From Neospora caninum Liverpool (lineage: Eukaryota > Apicomplexa > Conoidasida > Eucoccidiorida > Sarcocystidae): 64,000 bases of DNA. Positions 11,101-21,579 of this stretch are shown here, piece by piece; within the stretch, counting starts at the first letter, position 1; each line of letters opens with the position of its first letter. The stretch lies in the NCBI RefSeq assembly GCF_000208865.1, contig NC_018387.1:1116001-1180000 (forward strand), given 5' to 3'. The position numbers and the translations under genes were made by a program. The notes beneath the pieces are model-generated. The model had not been told where the DNA came from and ran no database searches. It was given only the letters and a program-made list of their open reading frames with translations.

Positions 11101-13782
11101 TTTTTCCAGGGTCGCTTTTCAGCGCGGGCGTGACTTCCGCAGCCGACGGAGACAGACGAAGCATCGGACTCGAGCACGGCACGCCGAGCTGCCTCAAGTC
11201 GTTCCGGCCCCAACAGAACAGTTTCCCCGAGGCGGTGACAGCCGCCGAGAAGTGCTGGCCGAGGGAAATGAGTTTCACGCGGTGGTTCGCGAGGGCGACG
11301 ACCGGGAGGAACGTTGAGCTGAAGAGGAAAAAGTCTTCGCTTCGCTTCAACTTCCCGCCTTGGTCTGCTTCGACTTCGTAGTAAGGTTCGCGGCCCAACT
11401 CGCCGTAGTAGTTGCTGCCGCACGTCATCACCCGCCCGCCAGTGAGGAGAACTGCGGAGTGGCTATACCCCGCAGCGACGAATTTGACGCGTCTCCCCAG
11501 CCGCCCGAGGTGCTCCACGCGCGTAGGGACAGTGACGACGCGCGCGTGCGCGTAGGCGTCTCCGAGGCCGAGCCGCCCGTCCTTGTTCCGGCCCCAGGTG
11601 TAGACGGCGCCGCTGATGGTCAAGGCGACGACGTGCTGCGCACCTGCAGCTACCTGGCGAATCGGGACGGCGTAGAGAGGAGACAAGAGGGCGAGCGACG
11701 CTGGAGACGGGGCGTCTGTGGAAGACTGCGAGGCCAGAGAAGCCGAAGAGGAAGACGCCCGGGCGCCGAGGCCAAGGCAGCCGTGGCTGCCGTCGCCGCA
11801 GGCGAAGACGACGCCGGTGGCGCTGAGAAGGACCGAGAAGTTCTCACCGCATGTCGCGGTCGTGAAAGAGACTTGGCCTTGCGTCGCTCGCGCGGAGTCC
11901 GGATGCAGGAGCATCAGGCGGGGACGCGAAACGCCCAACTGCACGGAAGCTGGACCCTGGCCGAGCTGGCCGAATTCGTTCGAGCCAAAGGAGATGGCAG
12001 CTGCGGAACGCGTCAACGAGAGAAAGAAAAGAAAAAGAGGAACGCGCCTTCCGAAAAAGAAAATGCGGTTCGACTGAGTAAACGCACTGTAGCCACGATA
12101 GGGCGGGGAGACACGGGAAAAGGCAAAAAGGCGGAAAGAAGCACAAAGCAACAAAGAGAAACGAGACACACAGAGAGACAGGAGACAGCGAGAGAGAAAG
12201 AGAGGCAAAGAGGGATAAAAATAGAGACAAAGAGAGAAACACAGAGAGAGACTTGAGAGGAAGACACCAAACACAGATGAAGATGAAGAGGGGATGAAGA
12301 AACCCAGCATCTGGGAGAGAACATGCGTAAGAATGACCAGGAGAGAGAGCCGGCGGACACGCCTTTCCACGCCGGCGTTGTACCGAGGATACGGTCGGTT
12401 CCTTGTGTCAGTCTATATTGAGGGTTCGGAAGTCGTTTTTAACTCGATTGCGGAAGGAAGCAATGCACGCTCTGACAGTCGGGAACTACGAAAAAACCCT
12501 TCTCTGCACGACCTTCCCAAGTATACATACTTACATACATGCACATGTACATATATCCATATATATGTACATACAGAGAGAACTGGACTTGAGAGGGAAC
12601 AAAGCGCACACAACTATACGCCTCTACCTAGATGCGTGGTGGCGATAGAGACAAAGAGTTTGCAGATTCGTCGATGCACCAGCCGACGAAGCGCAAAGAC
12701 GAAAAAGAGACACTGAGACAGCAGCGCGTGGACACAGACCGGATGAGCGGTTTCCTTGGTTTCCAAATCGCTCGCTGTGAGGCAGCCGAAACTGGGACTC
12801 GGCGAAGAAAGCCGTTTCTCTGGCGACTGCAGAAGGCCAAGAGCGTTCCGCAGATGTCGCCGGACGTTCTCCGTCTCAGTGTATGCGTTTCTGGAGAGGT
12901 GCGCTTACCTCCGTTTTCGAGAACGGCGACGGCGTGTGTGTTGGAAGACGCCACCATCTTCACATCCCCTAGGGTTTCGCACAACGACGCTCTGGGCACA
13001 ACGCCGTCGCCTCTGCCGTCGTCGTCGAGGTCCATGCCGAGGAGCTCGAGGCCGATCTCCGTGCTGCCGCCGGCCCAGAGCAAGTCGTGAAAATCCCAAA
13101 TGAATGTGTTTGCGCCGCTGCAACTCATCCCCGCAATCGTCTTATGCTGAAGTTTCTTCACACGACTGGGGCCCCCTGTGGCGGGCGTCGCGCTCGCCTC
13201 TTCTCCCGCGCTCGCTTTCTCGTCCCCTCCCTCGTTCTCTGGGTCTTTCTCTCCTGTGCTTTTGGGTGTCTCTGGAGAGGCTGCGAGGCCGAAGGCGCCG
13301 TTGAGCAGCTGTCCCTTGTCGTTCAGTCCCCACAGGTAGACGTGGAAGTCGAGCGCCTTCACGAGTTGTTCCGTTTGCTGTCTCTGGAGGGACGGAAAGG
13401 AGACCAGTTGTGCGTTTTGCGAGGCGAACCGCGACACGAAAGACGGACTCGCAGAGAATGCCTCGCTCCCTTTGGGGCCATCCAGAGGGGGAGGAGACGC
13501 CTCAGGGCGAGGGCCGTCGCAAGCCCCACGCGTGGCATCCATCGCGTTTGTTTTGGGGCGTTTCTGCGAGGAAAAACTGAAGCGAAAAGACGAGTGGAAG
13601 GACGAGTGGAAGGACGAGCGGGAAGGCCGCCGTCGGTCCACAGGATGTACAGTCGAATCGGAAGCTGTCGAGGGGGGTGGGACCGTTCCCGGAGAGGCTG
13701 AAGATGCGGAGGACGATTTTTGCTTCTGGGAAAAGCCGCGTGCTGCGGCTTTGCGAGAGAGACACGGAAAAAAGGCAGGCAT
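1285..13782 (-). CDS. RCC1-repeat / HECT-domain E3 ubiquitin ligase (HERC-like), 13 exons, complete
   Basis: A HECT E3 ligase takes ubiquitin from an E2 onto its own cysteine and passes it to substrates; RCC1 blades usually bind partners. Exons (minus): 13782-12909, 12000-9801, 9201-8615, 8006-7891, 7354-7214, 6957-6880, 6467-6276, 5792-5746, 5483-5414, 4517-4365, 2658-2528, 1887-1784, 1484-1285. All junctions are GT-AG, the phases match, and the 4893 nt give 1630 residues. Residues about 147-675 hold RCC1 blades ([27 protein letters not shown]). The HECT domain is about 1285-1630: [51 protein letters not shown] and the catalytic LPTAYTCFN, with Cys1598 at 1384-1386. The start ATG at 13782 has no in-frame ATG upstream in its open frame; an extra 5' exon cannot be excluded. 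A Glu/Arg-rich insert sits late in exon 3. The domain order resembles small HERC proteins. Substrate is unknown. Confidence 0.93.
2898..4285. repeat. 16-copy minisatellite with variable (TA)n spacers inside intron 10 of the HECT gene
   Basis: A nearly invariant core of about 60 nt recurs 16 times, each copy joined to the next by a (TA)n run of different length, giving units of roughly 77-96 nt. Copies begin (at CAATGGAC) near 2919, 3006, 3085, 3166, 3247, 3334, 3421, 3514, 3603, 3692, 3787, 3876, 3957, 4054, 4139 and 4214. Core variants are GGACGAGCC or GGACAAGCC, and CATGCTTA or CAGGCTTA. The array lies within the 1706-nt intron 2659-4364. On the transcribed (minus) strand every core carries ACGTGAGTAAT, which resembles a splice donor. 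Confidence 0.95.
4651..4710. repeat. (TATG)15 tetranucleotide microsatellite
   Basis: About fifteen perfect TATG units lie in intron 9 of the HECT ligase gene (intron 4518-5413). No coding role. Confidence 0.95.
12001..12908 (-). other. Intron 1 of the HECT ligase gene, strongly pyrimidine-rich on the coding strand
   Basis: The donor (GGAG then GTAAGC, GT at 12908-12907) and the acceptor (TTCCGCAG, ending at 12001) join phase 1 to phase 2 and restore an RCC1 blade ([16 protein letters not shown]). Much of the interior, about 12010-12260, is TCTC-rich on the minus strand and reads open by composition rather than by coding. Confidence 0.8.
13590..13625 (-). repeat. 12-nt in-frame coding repeat in exon 1 of the HECT ligase
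   Basis: Three 12-nt units in the first exon encode repeated SSFH/SSFR tetrapeptides in the low-complexity N-terminal segment (about residues 56-67), before the first RCC1 blade. The repeat keeps the reading frame and is probably a slippage product. Confidence 0.7.
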
Positions 13783-16700
13783 TCTTTGAAGAGGGGAACA
13801 ACGCCCATCAGGCGCCAGAGCAGACTCGCGACACGCGAAAGAGAGAAACTCAGAAAAACACCCTCCCTCAGAGGTAGACACAGAGGCTCGGTGGATTCTC
13901 GCGATGAACACAAAGCGAGGGGCTGGCGCGTTTGGAGGACGTCCGTTCTGGAGAATCCAAGGAAAGGCGCGGGAGAGCGAATGCGAGAGAACAACAGAGA
14001 TCAGTGATAGGAGAGACAGAGAACAAGCGAGAGAGAGAATACGACAGAGGACACGAGAGACAGAGAACAGGAGAGACAGAAAATGAGAAAAAGGGAAAGA
14101 AAGAGAGAAAAGAAAACTGGTGAGAGGATGGACACCAGGACGGGGCGGAGGGAAAACCGGGGAGAGTTAGAAACGGACTGAAGTGTGCGAAAGGAACAGA
14201 TGCAAGGAAAATGAAGCGAAATGCCGGGGGGAGAAGGAAGAGAAGAGAAAGGCACCCTGAGAGTCTCGAGGACGGAAACGCCGGGACGAGAACGTCCGTC
14301 TGAGGAGGAAGCCGCCATGCACATGCAGAGACACATGAACGAAACGGAAAGAGGAGTTTGTGGAAAGCGAAAAAACACTTGGAGAAGGAAGGGGATGCGA
14401 GAAAAGCGCGAGACACGAGGCGTCGTTGGTCGAAGCCTTTTCCACTTTTCTCACCAAAGAGGCGGAAGATCGATTGGCATTCACCGCGATCAAGCTCCGA
14501 GAAACCACAGCGGGTGAGGCGCACGTTGCGTCGACGGACGAGCACACAAACGAAGGAGACCGGGGAAGACGAAAAACGCGGGGCAACTGCACAAGTACAT
14601 CCAGATGAAAATCTGGCGAACAAAGACACGAAGACGAACAAGACCGAGAGCGGTGAAGCTAGAGAAGGAAGATCGAGGCCTCCTCTGCATGCGCGGCAGA
14701 GATTTAAGGTTGCGAGGCTTGCACTGGCGACGGGGAGCTCTGCGGCATCGCTGATCTGAAGTTGAGCGAAGCGGGGTGAGGACGACCACACAAGCGGCAA
14801 GAAGGGAGAAAAGGGACGAAGAAGAACCTGAGTACGCTGTGGGGGGAGAGAGACTGGACCTACGGGACAGAGAAAAACCGACACCAGAAAAGACCGGAGA
14901 CGAAAATCGATAGGAACAGCCAACGGGCGTGACACGGGTGGGACGAAACCGAGGAACCGAGTTGGATGAACGAACCAGAAGGCCTGTTACCTTTGTGTGT
15001 GGACATCGGCGAGTCTCTGTTCTCGTCAAAGAACATGGAGATCTACGCGATTCCTGACAAATCTACATACCCATGAACGGGTAGAGATATCCCAAAGCAT
15101 ACAAATTGCTTGGATAAATGTAGATGGACCTAGACAGACAGATTAATAGGCAGGTAGACACTGATGCATGACGGGAGGGCCCGTGTATAAGTTTGTCCAT
15201 AAACGGAGATCTTTGGCTACGCGCGCCTACTGCAAGGGTATATGAGCGTCCTTCTTTGAGGAAAAACGATTCGCTAGCTCGCCTTCCTGTGTTCTCTGCA
15301 CTTGTCATGGATTGAGCCCGCGCATGCTACGCACATCGTTGGCACAGAGACACACAACAGAGACTGTGGAGAGACGATTCTTGCTTTGTGGTCTCTTTTT
15401 TGGGAATTGAATAGACGATACTTCTCTCTACAGCGGAAACGGTGCTTGAAAACACATGGCTCTTCTTCCAGAGAAACTAACATTTGCTAAAAATCCGCAA
15501 AAGCTGACCAATGAATCGCGGGCGAACGTGGGGCGAGCCAGCCCCGGCTGTGAACAGAAAACGCGTACAAGACTTTCTCACTTTTTCATCTCCCTTTTCA
15601 TTTCCCTTCCCTTCTATCCCTTCTTTCCTTCCTCTTTCTTTCCGCATTTCTCTTCCTCGTTCTCGCCCCTTCTCTATTTTTTTTCTCTGCGCGTTTCCCG
15701 CTCGCCGCGCGCGTTCGCTGACTCGCGATCCGGTGTATGTACACCCCGGCCGCGCCGCATCGAGCTGGGAGACGGCTCTAGGAAGGCGGCAGGAAAAGCA
15801 AAGCTCCGCGGATTAACGGAAAGGCGAAAAAGAAGGAAAACCCAGAAAAAAAGAATGCTGCCTCCGAGCTGGGGCCACGGCTAGCTCACCTGTCGACGCC
15901 GTTTCGCGTTGTCGTGGAAAGTGAACGCCCGCCCGGGCCTTGTTTCGCGTCTCCGTTTCTCCCAGGGAAAACGCCGTCTACAAGGGAGATTTATCGTGGA
16001 AAACTTCCCTCGAGGACGTCCGTGAAAAAAAAGTGCAAACGCTCAGCCTCAACCGTTTCGCGGCAAGTCGAGGCATGCACGACACGCGAAAAATCCGCGA
16101 GTCTGCCAGCGTCTCCAGGCCTCTCTCTTCAGAGCGGGGTGTGCAGTGCTCGCAGCAAACAAGAGAGGGTGAGAAAAGCAAGCGAGAGAGCAGAGAGAGA
16201 AAACGTTTAAGACGCAGAATCTGCGGATCGATGCCTTTTTGTGTTTTCCTCGTCAGGCGAAAGAACCAGCGTACGAGCACGGCCCTCGCGCCCTGTTTTC
16301 GTGAATCGGCTTCTCGAGGAACGCGACCCCTCGGGGAAAGCGGTTTTGTGGACAACGGTACAGCTCGGGAAACGTCCCGTCTTGGCGGGGTTATCGGAAA
16401 ACAGAATCTTACTTCGGGGTGTTTTTTTCGCAAGGGATGCCTGATACATGGAGCTTTTTCGTCCAAATAGTAACTGATGCACGGACTGCATTTTGGGTTA
16501 TAAATTGGCGGTCACGGCCACTCTGCTATTTAGGAGAGACACTGACGATCCCGTCTGGGAAGAACTGTACCCTCCATGAAGTACGAGTTTGACCGCTGTG
16601 AATCCAGAAGCTACCGAGTAGGTAATCGGAAGTCGTTTCCCGAAGAACTCACGAGATCTATTTTTTAGTACCATTTTTGTTAACTCTTTTGGCCGTGCTT

Positions 16701-17566
16701 CTATCGACAAGAACCACTAGCGTCACACTTTGTCCGTGCTAAAGCGCCACACACGTTCCTCTAGACGCTTCTCGTCGACGGGCATCTCACCAAATACTCT
16801 ACACCATAAAACTCCCACTACTGTGCTCTATTGCAATTCCATGGATTTGTACATCTATATACGCCTATCCCCGGTACAGAAAACACCATACATACATAGA
16901 TACATGTACACAGACAGTCTCCCTCCATATGAATATCCGTGTATTGTATATACAAGTCTATATATCAATATATACATATATATGTCGGTCTCCAAATACA
17001 TAAACATATATATATATATATATATATCCATAGCCATCTCTCCATATGCGTATCTGTATATATATATATATATATATATGTACAAAATCACATCTAGCTC
17101 TATGCCTATTTCTATGTGTACCTACGTATGCTTGATGTGTATGTATATCTATGTATTTCTGTATATTAATTTACATGTATATATATAAGCATATAAATAG
17201 ATGGATACTCCGGGTCTGGGACGCCGAGGTGGAAACGGCACGTGTCCCGTCTTTCCTCGTGGCGAGACTTCTTGACAAACTCCCTCACACGGCAATGTGC
17301 CGAATGGATATCGGTAACAAACGCTGAGAAACGGGTAACAGCCGCACGAGACGGCGCGACTTCGAGGGCGGATCTGCCATTTGCTCGGCAACGCGCAACC
17401 ACTCGAGTTGACAAGCTCTTCGAAACTGTCTCCCTCTTTTTCTGTTTTCCACCTTTGGCCTTTCCCGCCGTTTCACTGGCATGAGGAAATCGCAGACACG
17501 CTGTTTGTGGTTTCCCTTCCAACTCCGCATTTGCTAGGAGACCGCATGTCGCCACGGTGCGTCTCG

Positions 17567-17573
17567 AGAGACG
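17567..17573 (+). promoter_or_regulatory. WGAGACG-type promoter motif
   Basis: The heptamer AGAGACG fits the WGAGACG element known from Toxoplasma promoters. It lies about 2.2 kb upstream of the LRR-solenoid start codon. A single short motif can occur by chance. Confidence 0.25.
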
Positions 17574-18384
17574 CAATAAACGAACACACCGTTATGCTGA
17601 ACTAGAGGGCGCCCTACTCGCGAAGGAAAACCCAACCTTTCTTTCGATTGAAAGACTCCACTTTTCGTTTATTAACAGCTCTTCAAAATCACTTTGGGGG
17701 AGACAGAGGCGGAAAAAGGGAGAGAAAAGAGGCCACAGAGGAGAGGGGGGGAAACGGAACAGCTCACGAGCGGGAGGTGACTTCGTCGCTTTCACGTTTT
17801 CTGCTCCTTCGCAGCTGTAGATACACACTGGAAATCTAGCGACGGAGAGGAAGAGGCCGTTTACTCAATTTAAAGAATTGCCTGCGGATTTAAAGACGGC
17901 ACATTTCTTTTCTTGACTCGCCTTGGCGTGCGGTCCACAACAGGTCGGCATATCGTACTCGTGCGAGAAAAGATGCAAAACAGGCAAGACGATGAGCTAG
18001 CCGGCGTGGTAGTCGGTTTCTGCTTTTTCAGACGCACTCGAGTTCTCCTCTTTCCCTTCATTTCTTTTTCTGTCGCTTAGATCGAGGCCTCCTTTTTTCT
18101 GTTTCGTTTTCTTTGTTCTTTTCCTTTTTCCGCGCTTCCTCCGCTCCAGGAGAGACACACGGGCTGTGTACAGTCTACCTCGCAGGCTCTCTTCTCTTCC
18201 TGCCGTTTCTCTTTGCTTCACACACTTGCTTCTGCTGTGCCCTTCTCGCCTTCTCTTTTCTGTCGACCAAGAGGCTCTTGCGCCTCTCGCCGAAAACGGC
18301 GAGCATGCATGCGCGGGTCAGCTCGCAACTCGACCCGTGTCTTGTCTCTCCTTGTCGTCGTTCCTGATCGTCCGTGCTCTCTTC

Positions 18385-18790
18385 TGCTTAGTTCTCTCTT
18401 CTCCTTAGTTCTCTCTTCTCCTTAGTTCTCTCTTCTCCTTAGTTCTCTCTTCTCCCTAGTTCTCTCTTCTCCTTAGTTCTTTCTCTTCCATTTCTTCCCT
18501 TCAGCTCTATCTTCTCCTTCTCTTCCCTTCAGCTCTATCTTCTCTTTCTCTTCCCTTCAGCTCTATCTTCTCTTTCTCTTCCCTTCAGCTCTATCTTCTC
18601 TTTCTCTTCCCTTCAGCTCTATCTTCTCCTTCTCTTCCCTTCAGCTCTATCTTCTCCTTCTCTTCCCTTCAGCTCTATCTTCTCCTTCTCTTCCCCTCAG
18701 CTCTATCTTCTTCCCTTCCTCTCAGTTCCCTCCTCTCCTCAGTTCTCTCTTCTCTTTCTCTCCTCAGTTCTCTCTTCTTCCCTTTCCCTT
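18385..18790. repeat. Two adjacent pyrimidine-only minisatellites
   Basis: About 18385-18485 holds roughly six copies of a 17-nt unit related to TTCTCTCTTCTCCTTAG. About 18490-18720 holds roughly eight copies of a 28-nt unit carrying TTCAGCTCTATCTTCTC. A degenerate CT-rich tail follows to about 18790. The plus strand is almost purine-free in long stretches, so the duplex could form H-DNA or triplex. It lies in the 5' flank of the LRR-solenoid gene. Confidence 0.85.
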
Positions 18791-18847
18791 TTTCTCGCCT
18801 CTCAATTCCTCTCCTTCGCCTTGATGCTGCGTGGGGAGTTTCGTGGA

Positions 18848-18854
18848 TGAGACG
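18848..18854 (+). promoter_or_regulatory. WGAGACG-type promoter motif upstream of the LRR-solenoid gene
   Basis: TGAGACG lies about 0.9 kb upstream of the ATG at 19762 in the same orientation as the gene. It matches the WGAGACG element described for Toxoplasma promoters. It sits just after the pyrimidine minisatellite, in DNA without coding potential, so it is a reasonable but unproven promoter element. Confidence 0.3.
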
Positions 18855-19633
18855 CGCTGGGGCGGTCGTCTCCTCGGCGGCTCTCGGGGCGTTGTTTGCC
18901 CCACAAAAAGGAGGGACCAGCCCAGAGGGGGGGACAGTCTGACGTTCCTTTTTCACTTTCTCCTTCTCTCTCTACACAGCAGAATCAGACACGTACACTG
19001 GGGGCAAAGCCCACAATCCAACCGAACCCTTAGAAAGGACAGAAGAACAAAGAGCGGAACAACAGAGAGGGAGAGAGAGAGACGAACACTGGTCGTTGCA
19101 GAAAGGTGACGCGCACGGAAGCATCCTCTCTCTCCCTCCTGTGACAGTTCGTGACACGGGCCGAAGGAGGGCTACTCCAAACTCCAAACACCGAGGAAAT
19201 CTGAGTCCAGGGAAATGAGGGGGAACGCGGTCTTTGAATAGCGGAGTGTCTCGTGGCGAGGAGACACCCAGGACAGAGGAAAGCTGGGCAAAGGGGAAGA
19301 GGAAGACGGCGGCCGTCTTCCTCCGTCTTGCTGTTTCCTTCTTCTCCGTTCCTTGTTTCGCCCTCTCGCACCTCGGGGATCCTCAAGGAGAATGCACTGT
19401 GACGAAGAACGTTAGGGGGTGCACATTAGCTCGCTTCTCTTGTTTTTCTCATCCGTTGGCCTCCCGCGTTTCTCTCTGTCTTCCCTGAATGTCTCCCTTG
19501 TTCTTCCCCTTCTGCTTTGTTTCTCGCTTCTTTGTCCGTCCTCTTTTTGTCTGAGAGTCTTCCTGCCTTTGTCCTGGCTTCGTCGCCTCTCTTCTCGGGT
19601 TGTTTTCCCCACCTTTCTTCCTTTCATCTCTTC

Positions 19634-19735
19634 CTTTCTCTCCTCTCCGTTTCTCTCCTCTCCGTTTCTCTCCTCTCCATTTCTCTCCTCTCCGTTTCTC
19701 TCCTCTCCGTTTCTCTCCTCTCCGTTTCTCTCCTT
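19634..19735. repeat. 15-nt pyrimidine tandem repeat immediately before the LRR-solenoid start codon
   Basis: About six units related to TTCTCTCCTCTCCGT end about 25 nt before the ATG at 19762. This is 5' UTR or core-promoter DNA. The repeats read open in three frames because they lack purines, but the coding start is the ATG that follows. Confidence 0.85.
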
Positions 19736-19761
19736 CCTTTCTTCCCCTCTCCTTTCCCAAG

Positions 19762-21498
19762 ATGTTTCGGCGCTGGCGGAAGGGAGGCTCGTCTCCGAAG
19801 GCTCCTCCAGCTGGGAACGCAGGCGCACGCGGCGTCTCGCTCTCGCCAAGAACAGCCTCTCCGTCGTCTCCTTCTTCCCCTGCTTCGCGTGCGGGAAAGA
19901 ATGACGCGCCGGCCCGAGGTGGTGTGTACACTTCCTTGAGCGAGGAGGTTTTTCAAAAGTTCATCGGACCCGGATGGCCTCGCGAGCGCTTGCAAGTCCT
20001 CGACTTCTCTTCTGCAGCGTTTTGCCTGGAGACAGTCACGGGTCCTGACGGCGGCCTGCTGAATCCGCGCCTTCGCGTCCAGAACCTCGCAGAGCTGAAC
20101 CTGAGCAACAACGCACTCACAGGCGGAAGTGAAGGCGCTGAAGGCGAGACTGGGGGTGTCAACGATGTGGTGAGTGCGGCGAACGGCTTTCGCCGATTGA
20201 CCAAGTTGATTCTCACGCGAAACTTGATCGAAAGGCTCGACCTCTGGCTTCCAAGCCTCCAAGTCCTCGTCGTCGATTCCAACCGCCTCAAAGCCATGCC
20301 GCCTCTCGCCGGCCTTCGAAACCTCCAAATCCTCAATCTCGCGCACAACAAAATTGCAGGTGAATTGCTTTCCACGCATGTGTGGATATGTGTGTATGTG
20401 TGTTCCCTATCTGTTACCATACAAGGGCAGATGTTGTGATAGCTTCACACTTGCATACAGAGGGAAAGAGATGTCGATTTCTGTGCATATGACTGTTCAA
20501 ATATATCTCCTTCGAAGTCTCTATATTTGGAAGACGGGTTCCGCGACAGCGATAAAGGTCTCCATCAAAACGGAAGGAAAACGTGTCCATGGAAGGGGAT
20601 GCTGGCCGAGAGCAAGTGACGTGCATGCACCCCCGCTGGAGAGCGTTTACAATCGTGGCTACATGCGGGGCAAAGTGTGGCGATTCTTCCCCACTCTAGA
20701 GATTCCACGCATCGTTGGGTTTCTTGCTCGGGGTTTTCTTGTTTCGCTGTCTCTTGTCCCTCTCTATCCCTTCGCCACTAGGAAGTGACCCTAGTTCCAC
20801 CCTTTTGCTGTCCCATTCTGCGCTCCTTCATCCCCGCCCTCCCATAGTTTCTGTCCCTCTTCCTCTCCTTCACTTCCTTTGTCTTGTTCCTCTCCTTCTT
20901 CTCCTTCCTCTCCTTCATTCTCTCCTACGTCCTCTCCTTCGTCCTCTCCGTCGTCTTCTCCGTCGTCCTCTCCTTCATCTTCTCCTTCATCCTCTCCTTC
21001 CTCTTCTCCTTCCTCTTCTCCTTCTCCGGTGCTGCTCCCCATCCTGCGTGTTCTCTCTGGTTTGGTCTCCTTTTCAGATTGGTGGATGGGCATCGACTTG
21101 TGCCCAAAGCTGCAGGTGCTCAACATGTCCTACAACGAAATGTCGTTTCTCCCGAGTCAGGCACTGCGCTACCTCGAAGTTTTCTCCTCCCTCAAACATC
21201 TCACAGTGAGCGGGGAAAAAGTGGAGAACTGCGAAACAGGAACGACAGGAAAGAAAAGGACGGACAAAAGGAAATAAAGAGGAAATGAAAAAGTGGCGAT
21301 TGTGAACAGTGCGGAGACCTGAGGGGATGACTCAGCCTTGTCTCTCGTGGATAAATCCTCGCGAAACCCGTCTCTGTTTTTTCCGCGCTTGTAAACATGG
21401 CCACAACTGGACATAGGTGACTGGCCGTGTTCCTGTGTTGTCAGTCTGCGTATCGGGCTGTGCACTCATGTGTTTATATGCATGCATGCGTATATATA

Positions 21499-21532
<34 letters not shown>

Positions 21533-21547
21533 ACTGTTGTCGTAGGC

Positions 21548-21579
<32 letters not shown>

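Larger units (their letters stand above)
13783..19761. other. 6 kb divergent non-coding region between the HECT ligase and LRR-solenoid genes
   Basis: The region separates two divergent start codons and should contain both promoters and 5' UTRs. It is strongly strand-asymmetric: pyrimidine-rich on the minus strand near 14000-14900 and on the plus strand at 15580-15690 and 18060-18800. Several open frames of 80-180 codons occur (for example 15940-16470 and 17166-17576), but they show compositional bias, no domain and often no ATG. Short TA tracts occur around 16960-17100. No RNA gene was recognised. Confidence 0.55.

Noticed and set aside
9810..12256. Plus-strand open frames of 170-300 codons opposite the RCC1 exon
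   Set aside because: They are antisense shadows of a GC-rich coding exon. The minus strand shows clear RCC1 motifs and consistent splicing.
13868..14935. 355-codon minus-strand open frame upstream of the HECT ligase start
   Set aside because: It is composed of pyrimidine-rich Ser/Phe/Leu/Arg sequence without a domain and is not in frame with exon 1. It is more likely 5' UTR or promoter DNA, although an unrecognised 5' exon cannot be excluded.
15914..16470. Overlapping open frames on both strands near 16 kb
   Set aside because: No domain, no splice-supported continuation, and Arg/Ser bias that simply follows base composition.
17166..17576. 136-codon minus-strand open frame
   Set aside because: Isolated, without a recognisable motif and ending in microsatellite DNA.
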